Origin: CAYWNK01 sp047639615
Lineage (GTDB): Bacteria; Planctomycetota; UBA1135; GCA-002686595
Length of the DNA stretch: 16,681 bases
Direction: 5' to 3'
NCBI GenBank assembly: GCA_047639615.1
Contig: JBLIOL010000091.1
Coordinates: 1 to 16,681 of the forward strand
The notes below the pieces were generated by a model. The model saw only the letters and a list, made by a program, of their open reading frames with translations. It ran no database searches and was not told the origin of the DNA. The translations under genes were made by a program, and so were the position numbers. How positions within the stretch are numbered: the first letter of the stretch is position 1; each line of letters begins with the position of its first letter. Of the stretch, positions 8,281-14,765 are shown one piece after another.

Positions 8281-9422
8281 TCAGTCCACGTAGGTGTCGG
8301 CGTCGCCCAATTTGGCGCCGTCGGCATCCAACCAGGAGTCGAGCACCAGGCCCGCGTTCGGATCCGCCAAGAGGGTCAGGCTCGCCGATCCCGGGGGTCC
8401 CGCCATCTCCACGTCGGTCGCGCCCAAGCGCAGCACCGTACCCGTACCCGGAGGCATGCTGGCGTGGTTGCTAGAGGCGGTCGAAACGCCGTTCTCAAGC
8501 ACCAACAGGTCCAGGTTGTAGACCACCAGATTCGGATCGTAGACCGTGGAAGGCGGCACATTGTCCGTGCCTGCGCGATCGTTGTGATCGTTGTGATCGT
8601 TGTGATCGTCGATGGGATTCACCGGACGGCCCTGCTGATCGAATAGGAAGAGCCCTGAACCGAACCCCGCCACCTGCTGCACGAAGAGCGGCGAGTTGAG
8701 CTGGTTGCCCGGGTTCTGGCCGATGTGCTGGGTGATCAGATTCCAGTCGAGACTAGCCCAATCACCGTTCTGAAGCGCCGTACGGAAGTCGTCGTACTCC
8801 GTACCGAAGTTCGCCAGGCCCTCGTCTGTCATGTGGCAGGAGACGCAATAGCGCGGCCCCTCACTGGTGCTTGTTACACGTCCCCGAATCGAGTGCGCCA
8901 GCATGGCGTTGTGACTCATGGACGGAAAGTTCGCACCCGGCTCCGCGCCGACGCCCTTGCGTTCCGAGAAGGCCATGCGCTCCGTGGTCGTGTTGTTGCG
9001 ATCCACCCAGCGGAAGAACATCTTCGTGTTCGGACTTGTTTGAGTCACCTTCCCGGTGGAGTCCACACCCAGCTGGAAGAAGACCGGCGACTGGTAGCTG
9101 AAGTCGGCGTTGAGCCAAAGGCGCGCCCGGCGGACTGCACCATGGGCTTGATGGCTGAGGACAGGCTGTCGGCCTGGTCCTCGGAGCGCTCTACCGCGAT
9201 CACGAAAGAGGTATAGGTGGCGACCAAGCCATCGTCGAAGGCCTTCGCTGCTAGGGGATGCAGGCTCGTGAGGGTGTCAAAAATAACCCGACGCGAGACC
9301 TCTGACCCCAGCTGGACGGTCTCGAGGTGCGTGACCTGGTCGTCCACCCTGCGGAGACCTGCGCCCCGCTTGGTTCCCAGGTCGCAGCTGGAGAGGGCTG
9401 GGAGGCCGCATGAGAGGAGAAT
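8281..9422 (-). pseudogene. single-haem c-type cytochrome-like lipoprotein gene, frameshifted and without a clear start
   Basis: Two minus-strand frames join into one protein-like product. The upstream frame is open from 9464 to 9048 and encodes a lipoprotein-type N-terminus (SILLSCGLPALSSC; lipobox LSSC, Cys at 9384-9386). It continues with VDDQVTHLETVQLGSEVSRR and a helical stretch to KPMVQSAGR. The downstream frame continues plausibly with LWLNADFSYQSPVFFQLGVD and runs to the TGA at 8281-8283. The switch is at about 9119-9127, where a GCGCGC tract lies; removing one GC there restores a single frame. The downstream part has one haem-c motif, CVSCH (8833-8847), and a (DHN)3 tract. No ATG, GTG or TTG precedes the lipobox before the TAG at 9465-9467. 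The first GTG (9345-9347) would skip the export signal. So either the gene is decayed or the assembly has errors. I do not recognise the specific family; a role in extracytoplasmic electron transfer is inferred from the motif alone. Confidence 0.6.
8581..8607. repeat. 9-bp tandem repeat, three copies, encoding Asp-His-Asn triplets
   Basis: GTTGTGATC occurs three times without a break, preceded by an extra GATC at 8577-8580. On the minus strand it encodes DHN repeated three times within the cytochrome-like gene. This is a short in-frame minisatellite, able to change by whole codons through replication slippage. Confidence 0.85.
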
Positions 9423-9642
9423 GCTTCGGGTGGTCGTGGTGCTTGGGTGGAGATTTAAGAATTCCTAACCTCCGGTGTCGACAGCCCCCTGGCTGCTTGA
9501 GCCCGACCCGTAGGCCTTGGGCGGGAGACTACCCCGTCAGTGCGCACATGCCGCCCAGCCCCTGACCGATGGCTCCAACTGGATTCCCCCGCCGCCAGCG
9601 CCTCCCCTCTCAGAGTGGGACGGCACTTGGGGGCCCCTGGAC

Positions 9643-9670
9643 TGGACCTGCCAGCCGTGCGCCCTATAGT
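9643..9670 (+). promoter_or_regulatory. candidate sigma70-type promoter for ribH-nusB-ftsY
   Basis: TGGACC (9643-9648, 4 of 6 matches to TTGACA) and TATAGT (9665-9670, 5 of 6 matches to TATAAT) are separated by 16 bases. They end 52 bases before the ribH start. It is the only good -10 I see in this gap of about 300 bases between the broken cytochrome gene and ribH. The rest of the gap shows no FMN riboswitch, tRNA or coding signal. It is a by-eye call. Confidence 0.4.
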
Positions 9671-9722
9671 GACCGCCCAGGCGAGCACCCCGCTCTCCCT
9701 TGCCCCGCTCCTTCAAACTGCC

Positions 9723-10274
9723 ATGGCCCGCGACGAGAACTCCTCGGACCGCATCCCGCAGGCGCCCTCCGGTGCGCGCTTCGCGTTTGTCGTCTCCGAA
9801 TACCACCGAGACCTGTGTGGGGCCATGTTGGACTCCGCACGCGGGATCCTGAGCCAGGCCGGCGTGGCCGAGGACGATCTGGAAGTGGCCTGGGTACCTG
9901 GCGCTTTCGAGCTGCCCCTGGTGGCTCGCCGCTTCGCGCGTAGGCGCGACATTCAAGCGGTGATGTGCTTCGGGCTGGTGCTCACCGGTGAGACCAGCCA
10001 CGATCGCTACGTCTCCTACGGCGCCACGGAAGGCTTGCTACGCGCGAGCTTCGAGACCGACACCCCGGTGCTCTTCGGCGTGCTCACCTGCCAGACTTTG
10101 GAACAAGCACGCGCACGCGCCCTGCCGGTTTCCGCCGGCGGCGAACAGGACAAGGGCGCCACCATTGCGCGCGCCGCACTGGGCGTCTTGCACGCACTCG
10201 AAGTCGCCGACGGCATCTCCCCCATGGACGCCGTGGGCTTCCCCACCGGCTCAGACGCAGAACCAACCTCGTGA
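9723..10274 (+). CDS. ribH: 6,7-dimethyl-8-ribityllumazine synthase, 183 aa
   Basis: RibH condenses 5-amino-6-ribitylamino-uracil with 3,4-dihydroxy-2-butanone 4-phosphate, the penultimate step of riboflavin synthesis, in the cytoplasm. Diagnostic motifs are present. FAFVVSEYHRDL is the N-terminal substrate-binding strand and VPGAFELPL the ribityl/pyrimidine loop. GETSHDRYV contains the catalytic His at residue 93, and PVLFGVLTCQTLEQARARA carries the phosphate-site Arg region. Oddities are GLVLTGETSH, where many homologues have GxVIRGET or GxVIKGET, and SAGGEQDKGATIA, where the usual form is AGNKGxEA. The length is slightly above the usual 150-160 because of a polar N-terminal extension and a short tail. 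The frame stays open upstream to 9540, but similarity begins only after the ATG at 9723. The stop overlaps the nusB GTG by four bases (GTGA). Confidence 0.93.
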   Translation: MARDENSSDRIPQAPSGARFAFVVSEYHRDLCGAMLDSARGILSQAGVAEDDLEVAWVPGAFELPLVARRFARRRDIQAVMCFGLVLTGETSHDRYVSYGATEGLLRASFETDTPVLFGVLTCQTLEQARARALPVSAGGEQDKGATIARAALGVLHALEVADGISPMDAVGFPTGSDAEPTS

Positions 10275-10693
10275 AGAAACGTACACGCGCCCGCGAACTG
10301 GCCCTGCAGTTCCTCTATCAGGTGGACCTCATGGGCGACACCACCCTCGATTCCCTGGCCGGCTTCCTGACCGAAACCGAGCGTGACGCGGAGGCCTGCC
10401 GCTACGCGAAATTGCTTGTGCGCGGCACTGTCGACAAGCGCGAAGAGCTCGACGCTGAGATCCAGCGCGTCGCCCAGAACTGGCAAATCCATCGCATGGC
10501 GGTCATCGACCGCAACGTGCTGCGCCTAGCCGCCTTTGAGCTCTTGCACTGCCCCGACATTCCCCCCAAGGTGGCCATCAACGAAGCCATCGAGCTGGGC
10601 AAGCGCTACTCGACGGCCAATTCCGGTGCCTTCATCAACGGCATCCTCGACAAGATCAAGAGCAACTGCTCGACCGAGTCCGCCAAGGACTAA
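10271..10693 (+). CDS. nusB: transcription antitermination factor NusB, 140 aa
   Basis: NusB is a small all-helical RNA-binding protein. With NusE (S10) it binds boxA RNA and supports antitermination of rRNA operons. The sequence is full length for the family. It opens with KKRTRARELALQFLYQVDL, the basic helix 1 that contacts boxA RNA, and has the highly conserved C-terminal half VIDRNVLRLAAFELL, PPKVAINEAIELGKRYSTAN and SGAFINGILDKI. The GTG start lies inside the ribH stop (GTGA overlap, 10271-10274). With no obvious ribosome site of its own, translation is probably coupled to ribH. A ribH-nusB pair is common across bacteria. It is followed after 15 bases by ftsY. Confidence 0.95.
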   Translation: MKKRTRARELALQFLYQVDLMGDTTLDSLAGFLTETERDAEACRYAKLLVRGTVDKREELDAEIQRVAQNWQIHRMAVIDRNVLRLAAFELLHCPDIPPKVAINEAIELGKRYSTANSGAFINGILDKIKSNCSTESAKD

Positions 10694-10708
10694 CCACCGC
10701 CGCTATCG

Positions 10709-11644
10709 ATGGGCCTTTTCGATCGTCTCAAAGCACGTCTCAGCAAGACCCGCAGCGCCCTCTCGGACGGCATATCCGGACTGTTCCGGGGTGGGCGTCC
10801 GATCGACCAGGCATTGTTGGATGAGCTGGAGGAGATGCTCTACGGAGCGGACCTCGGATCCGTGGCCACGCAGCTGGTCGAGGATCTCGCGCGCAAGCAC
10901 ACGCGCGGCGAGCTCAAGGGCGAGGACGACGTACGCGCCGCCATGCGCGCGACCTTACTCGAGCGCCTCGATCAAACCGGCGGCGAGCTCGACCTGGGCG
11001 ACCACACGCCCATGGTCATCCTGGTCGTAGGCGTCAACGGCTCCGGCAAGACCACCACCATCGCCAAGCTCGCGCACCGTTTCCAGGCGCAGGGCAAGAG
11101 CGTGCTGCTCGGCGCCGGCGACACCTTCCGCGCCGCGGCCGCCGACCAGCTGCAGATCTGGGCCGAGCGCAACGGCGCCGAGATCGTGCGCCAAAACCAC
11201 GACGGCGCCGACCCGGCCTCCGTGGCCTTCGACGCCGTCACCGCCGGTGTGGCGCGCGGCAAGGACGTGATCATCATCGACACCGCCGGCCGCCTGCACA
11301 CCCAGCGCAACCTGATGGAGGAGCTGAACAAGATCCGGCGCGTGATCGCCAAGGTCGTGCCCGGCGCCCCCCACCACACCTGGCTCGTGATGGACGGCAC
11401 CAACGGCCAGAACGCGATCCAGCAGGCCAAGCAATTCACCGCCGCCGTCGAGGTCAGTGGCCTGATCGTGGCCAAGCTCGATGGGACAGCCCGCGGCGGC
11501 GCCGTGTTCGGCATACGCGAAGCCATCGGTCTGCCTGTACGCTACATCGGCACCGGCGAGCAGCTAGAACTGCTCGAGGTGTTCGAACCGGAAGCCTTCG
11601 TGGACGCCATCGTCACGGCGACCACGGGCGCGTCCGTGAAATGA
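10709..11644 (+). CDS. ftsY: signal recognition particle receptor FtsY, 311 aa
   Basis: FtsY is the SRP-receptor GTPase that docks ribosome-SRP complexes at the membrane translocon. The protein has a short amphipathic start (MGLFDRLKARLSKTRSAL) in place of a long acidic A domain, then the N domain and the G domain. GTPase motifs are GVNGSGKTTT at residues 108-117 (P-loop Lys114), DTFRAAA from 138, DTAGR from 191, and AKLDGTARGG at 255-264. The closing loop is GTGEQLELL. The G4 motif has Ala255 where TKLD is usual, and GTGE replaces the common GVGE; both look like mild variants. RYIGTGE and the lack of a C-terminal M domain separate it from Ffh. It lies 15 bases after nusB, consistent with a three-gene transcript, and the following ORF starts 44 bases downstream. 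Confidence 0.96.
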   Translation: MGLFDRLKARLSKTRSALSDGISGLFRGGRPIDQALLDELEEMLYGADLGSVATQLVEDLARKHTRGELKGEDDVRAAMRATLLERLDQTGGELDLGDHTPMVILVVGVNGSGKTTTIAKLAHRFQAQGKSVLLGAGDTFRAAAADQLQIWAERNGAEIVRQNHDGADPASVAFDAVTAGVARGKDVIIIDTAGRLHTQRNLMEELNKIRRVIAKVVPGAPHHTWLVMDGTNGQNAIQQAKQFTAAVEVSGLIVAKLDGTARGGAVFGIREAIGLPVRYIGTGEQLELLEVFEPEAFVDAIVTATTGASVK

Positions 11645-11688
11645 CCACACCAGCGGAATAGGACCCAGCTCCGCCAGTCCCTCCATCC

Positions 11689-13926
11689 ATGGCGGCATCC
11701 ACACCCCAACCAGCAAGCAGTACACGGCACGCCGGCGCGGACGCCGCCTTGGCCCTAGCCCTGCTCTTGCCCGCAGCCGTGCTGCTCTGGCCCGCGACCC
11801 TGGCCGGTAGCCCGACGCCAGCCTCCCAGGCCGCCGGCCTGAGCTTGGTCTGCTTGCTGCCCGCGGCGCTACTGCTCCTACTGCGCGGCTTGCCCAAGCT
11901 ACCCATAGCTGCCTGGGCCCTGGTATTTGTGGCCGGCCTCGCCGGACTGCTCGGCGCCAATGCCGACGACAACTTCGAAGCCCGACGCGCCAGCTTCGTA
12001 CTGCTCTCCGCCGCAATCCTGCTCCTGGGTGGCCTGCGTCTGGAAAAGGCTGGTCGCAATTTCCTGCGCGCGGGCGTGGTGCTTGCCTCCCTCGCGGCCA
12101 CCCTGCAATGCGCCTGGACCGTCTCCCCCGGCGGCCCGCTCGGCAACAGCGGCGACCTCTCAGAAGCAGCCCTGCCCGGCGCCTTGGTGGGCCTGGCCTG
12201 GTTCGCCGAAGGCCGTCCAAGAGGACGCATGCTCGGCCTAGCTGCCGCGATCTGCTTCGTCCTGCACGCCTCCTGGGCTCCGGTTTGGACCGGCGCCCTA
12301 GCCTTCGGCATCGTCGCCATGCTGCCCCTGGGTCTCGGCATGCTACGTCCGACCCTCGGCCGCTACGGCCGCGTGGGCGTCCTGCTTTGCATGCTATTAG
12401 TCCTGGCCGCCGCCTTCGGGCCGCGTGCCGGCCAGGCGCAGGCTTCCCAGGCGCAGCCCGTAGCTAGCGCAACGACCGCCGCCGCCAACTCCCTCACCGG
12501 CCTGGAGGTGCGTCGGCTGATCTGGGCCCAGGCCCCCGCCATGCTCAGCGCCAACCTGCTGCTAGGCATCGGGCCCGGCCAATTCGAGCGCGAGTTCCCA
12601 CCCTACCGCGACCTGGCCGAGATCGAACTCTCCTCACACAACCGCACGGAACCGACCCCGGTGGATGTAGAGCACCTGCACAACGATTGGTTGCAGGGCC
12701 CGGTCGATCTGGGCCTCGTAGGCGGCCTGGCTTGGCTCGCCTTCCTACTGCTTGTGGGGGCGCGCGCCCTGCGCACACTGATGGGCCCCGGCGCGCAACG
12801 TCGCGGCGCGGCCCTGGCGAGTTTGGGTGTGCTACTGGCCGCCGCCGGTAACTCGATCCTGTTGGAGCCCATCGCTTCGAGTGCCCTGGCGTTGCCTTTG
12901 ATGGGAGTGCTCTTGGCCTCCGACAGGCCGCAGCGACTGGGCTCACCCAAGTCGCGCTACCCGCTCGCCGCCATCCTGCTGCTGGCCGCCGCGCTGCACA
13001 CACCCGCGGCCTTAAACATGCTGCGCCACGGACAAGCCTTGGCTGTGCTCGCCGGCGCGCGCCAGGTGGAGACCACCGACGGCCTGCGCATCGACGGACT
13101 GGATGTGCTGCTGGCGACGAACGAGGCCTTGAGCTTCGCTCCGGATTCGGTGGACGCCCTCGCCAGTCGCGCGCGCCTGCCCAACCGTAGCCGTGCGGAG
13201 CGCCTGGGCGATCTGGAGCGGTTGCTCGAACTGCGCCCCCATCGGCGCGCCGCGCGCATCGATCTGGGTGTGCTGCAGGCGCAGGGCGGCCGCTACGAAC
13301 AAGCCCTCGAGGCTTTCGATGCCGTGCTCATCCTCGATAGTCGCCAGCCGGCTGCCCTGGCCAACCGCGTCAGCGTGGCCGCGCGCGCGGGCCTGGACGC
13401 GGAGCTTGAGCCCGCTCTCGCCGCCTTGGACCTGGCCTTGATCCCAGGCGCCCTGCGGTCGCGCTACGGGGTCGGCCCCGAGGACCTCTTGAGCCTCGGA
13501 CTCGAAGTCCTGCGCCGCGGCCAGTTCGCCACGGCCGAGCGCCTGCTCCTGCGCGCGGACCAGAACCTGAAGGTCACGGATCCCAACGTGTGCTGGGCAC
13601 GCGCCCAGGCCGCCCGCATCAAGGGCCAAGCGGACCTAGAGAACGCACTGCTGGCTGGCTTCCACCTGGATGCCGCCCGCAGCCACCGCGCGGAGGACAA
13701 CACCCGCAACGCCCTGCGCAGCTTTCGTCAGGCCGGTCGCTTCTCCAGCCACACACCCGAGGTCCAGCTGGAATGGGCCGAGGCGCACGTGGCCGACGGC
13801 AATCTGGATGAGGCCCGGCGCCTGATCGAGGAGCTGGATCCGCAATCCATCGCCATCGCACGGCCAGCGCCCGGGATCCTCGAGCGCCTCCGAAATGCAG
13901 ACTTGCTGAAAGTCCCGGGCCGCTAA
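11689..13926 (+). CDS. O-antigen ligase/polymerase-like multi-TM protein with TPR-like C-terminal region, 745 aa
   Basis: The N-terminal two thirds are highly hydrophobic, with roughly 11-12 TM segments between residues 18 and 445. A large polar loop spans about 245-338. That loop contains GIGPGQFEREFP (from residue 293) and HLHNDWLQ (His329, His331), patterns typical of the Wzy_C domain of O-antigen ligases (WaaL) and related polymerases or glycosyltransferases. They transfer lipid-linked glycans across the outer face of the inner membrane. Residues from about 450 to 745 are soluble and helical, with TPR-like units such as GGRYEQALEAFDAVLILDSRQPAAL (533-557, trimmed here to its core RYEQALEAFDAV). 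Many Wzy_C proteins carry such TPR tails. No glycan gene cluster is nearby, so substrate is unknown. The ATG at 11689 has no strong ribosome site. It lies 44 bases after ftsY and may be read from the same transcript. Confidence 0.78.
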   Translation: MAASTPQPASSTRHAGADAALALALLLPAAVLLWPATLAGSPTPASQAAGLSLVCLLPAALLLLLRGLPKLPIAAWALVFVAGLAGLLGANADDNFEARRASFVLLSAAILLLGGLRLEKAGRNFLRAGVVLASLAATLQCAWTVSPGGPLGNSGDLSEAALPGALVGLAWFAEGRPRGRMLGLAAAICFVLHASWAPVWTGALAFGIVAMLPLGLGMLRPTLGRYGRVGVLLCMLLVLAAAFGPRAGQAQASQAQPVASATTAAANSLTGLEVRRLIWAQAPAMLSANLLLGIGPGQFEREFPPYRDLAEIELSSHNRTEPTPVDVEHLHNDWLQGPVDLGLVGGLAWLAFLLLVGARALRTLMGPGAQRRGAALASLGVLLAAAGNSILLEPIASSALALPLMGVLLASDRPQRLGSPKSRYPLAAILLLAAALHTPAALNMLRHGQALAVLAGARQVETTDGLRIDGLDVLLATNEALSFAPDSVDALASRARLPNRSRAERLGDLERLLELRPHRRAARIDLGVLQAQGGRYEQALEAFDAVLILDSRQPAALANRVSVAARAGLDAELEPALAALDLALIPGALRSRYGVGPEDLLSLGLEVLRRGQFATAERLLLRADQNLKVTDPNVCWARAQAARIKGQADLENALLAGFHLDAARSHRAEDNTRNALRSFRQAGRFSSHTPEVQLEWAEAHVADGNLDEARRLIEELDPQSIAIARPAPGILERLRNADLLKVPGR

Positions 13927-13950
13927 ACGGAGTATTTACCGGCTCTGGGC

Positions 13951-13976
13951 ACGCTACAGGCACATTCGCGTAGCGT
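13951..13976. promoter_or_regulatory. 7-bp inverted repeat upstream of the response-regulator gene (possible operator)
   Basis: ACGCTAC (13951-13957) and GTAGCGT (13970-13976) are perfect inverted arms separated by 12 bases. They lie in the 122-base gap between the ligase-like gene and the response regulator. It could be a regulator-binding dyad or a weak stem; there is no T-run after it. Confidence 0.35.
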
Positions 13977-13998
13977 CCGCGTTCAGGTTTAGAGGCTT

Positions 13999-14020
13999 GG
14001 CCTTTCCCGCGTGGAAGGCC
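13999..14020 (+). promoter_or_regulatory. leader hairpin before the response-regulator gene
   Basis: GGCCTT (13999-14004) pairs with AAGGCC (14015-14020). A bulged T and a CC/GG pair extend the stem around a 5-base loop (CGCGT). It ends 16 bases before the AGGA ribosome site. Without a T-run it is unlikely to be an intrinsic terminator; a translation-modulating stem is possible. Confidence 0.35.
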
Positions 14021-14036
14021 GCCCGATGTGCTTGCT

Positions 14037-14040
14037 AGGA
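14037..14040 (+). promoter_or_regulatory. ribosome binding site deciding the GTG start of the response regulator
   Basis: AGGA is followed by 8 bases and then GTG at 14049. The in-frame GTG at 14028 has no comparable site, so 14049 is preferred. Confidence 0.55.
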
Positions 14041-14048
14041 TTGACAGC

Positions 14049-14765
14049 GTGAACGACACTCAAACCTCCACCTCCTCCCGCCGCATCCTCGTCGTCGAAG
14101 ACGAAGAAGCCTTGGCGTTTGGTATTCGCGACGCCCTCGAACACGCAGGCCACAAGGTCTCCCTGGCCCACGACGGCCCTGCCGGTCTCGAGCGCTTGCG
14201 CGACGAATCCCCCGACCTCGTAGTTCTCGACCTGATGCTTCCGGGCATGAGCGGGCTCGATCTTCTGACCACCGCCCGCGGTGAGGGCAACCGCTCGCGC
14301 GTGTTGATCCTGACCGCCCTGGCCGACGAAGAAGACCTGCTGCGCGGCTTCCAAGCCGGCGCCGACGACTACATGAAGAAACCCTTCTCCCCGCGGGAGT
14401 TGGTGGCGCGCGTTGCGTCCCAATTCCGTCGGGTCGAGATGGACACGGCTCCGCCTGAGGTGCTCGAGCTCCCCGGCGACATCAACGTCGACCTGGCGCG
14501 CCTCGAAGTGCACCGGGACGGCCAGCTGGTGGCTCTGACCCCGCGCGAAGGGGATATCCTCACCTACCTGATCAAGCACCGCGATCGCGTGGTCACACGC
14601 GAGGACCTGCTGCTCGACGTCTGGCACTACCAGAGCGCCAACGTCGAGACGCGTACCGTAGACATCCACATCGTGGGTCTGCGCCGCAAGGTAGAGCCGA
14701 ATCCGGCCGAGCCGACCCTGATTCAGACCGTGCGCGGTAAGGGCTATCGCTGGTACGACAGTTGA
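14049..14765 (+). CDS. OmpR/PhoB-family response regulator, 238 aa
   Basis: This is a two-domain DNA-binding response regulator. The receiver domain (about residues 12-125) has the acidic pair Glu17-Asp18, the phosphoacceptor Asp61 in LVVLDLMLPG, Thr89 in LILTA and Lys111 in KKPF, so all key switch residues are present. The C-terminal winged helix (about 140-238) shows the OmpR/PhoB signature: LTPREGDILTYLIKHRDRVV, then ETRTVDIHIVGLRRK and TVRGKGYRW. It should be phosphorylated by the adjacent kinase and bind promoter DNA, often at direct repeats. The start is GTG at 14049, chosen for the AGGA 8 bases upstream; an in-frame GTG at 14028 would add seven residues. The TGA overlaps the kinase TTG by four bases. 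Target genes cannot be told from sequence; the inverted repeat at 13951-13976 is a candidate site for self-regulation. Confidence 0.93.
   Translation: MNDTQTSTSSRRILVVEDEEALAFGIRDALEHAGHKVSLAHDGPAGLERLRDESPDLVVLDLMLPGMSGLDLLTTARGEGNRSRVLILTALADEEDLLRGFQAGADDYMKKPFSPRELVARVASQFRRVEMDTAPPEVLELPGDINVDLARLEVHRDGQLVALTPREGDILTYLIKHRDRVVTREDLLLDVWHYQSANVETRTVDIHIVGLRRKVEPNPAEPTLIQTVRGKGYRWYDS

Noticed and set aside
8577..8607. Tandem repeats as a CRISPR array
   Set aside because: Units are 9 bp with no spacers and lie in frame within a coding region.
7918..8646. Plus-strand frame of 242 codons across the propeller and cytochrome genes
   Set aside because: It spans the ends of two better-supported genes in other frames. 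Its Arg/His-rich product and a Val-Ile repeat come from the 9-bp repeat.
9119..9127. Programmed -1 ribosomal frameshift
   Set aside because: No X XXY YYZ slippery heptamer in the zero frame. Slippage of the GC tract explains the change more simply.
9540..9722. N-terminal extension of the ribH frame
   Set aside because: It shows no RibH similarity, and it overlaps the candidate promoter at 9643-9670.
9468..9722. FMN riboswitch upstream of ribH
   Set aside because: No recognisable RFN-element conserved segments are visible on the plus strand.
11471..11500. FtsY with Ala in place of Thr in the TKLD motif as a defective GTPase
   Set aside because: The Lys and Asp that contact guanine are kept, and all other motifs are intact. 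It looks like a tolerated variant.
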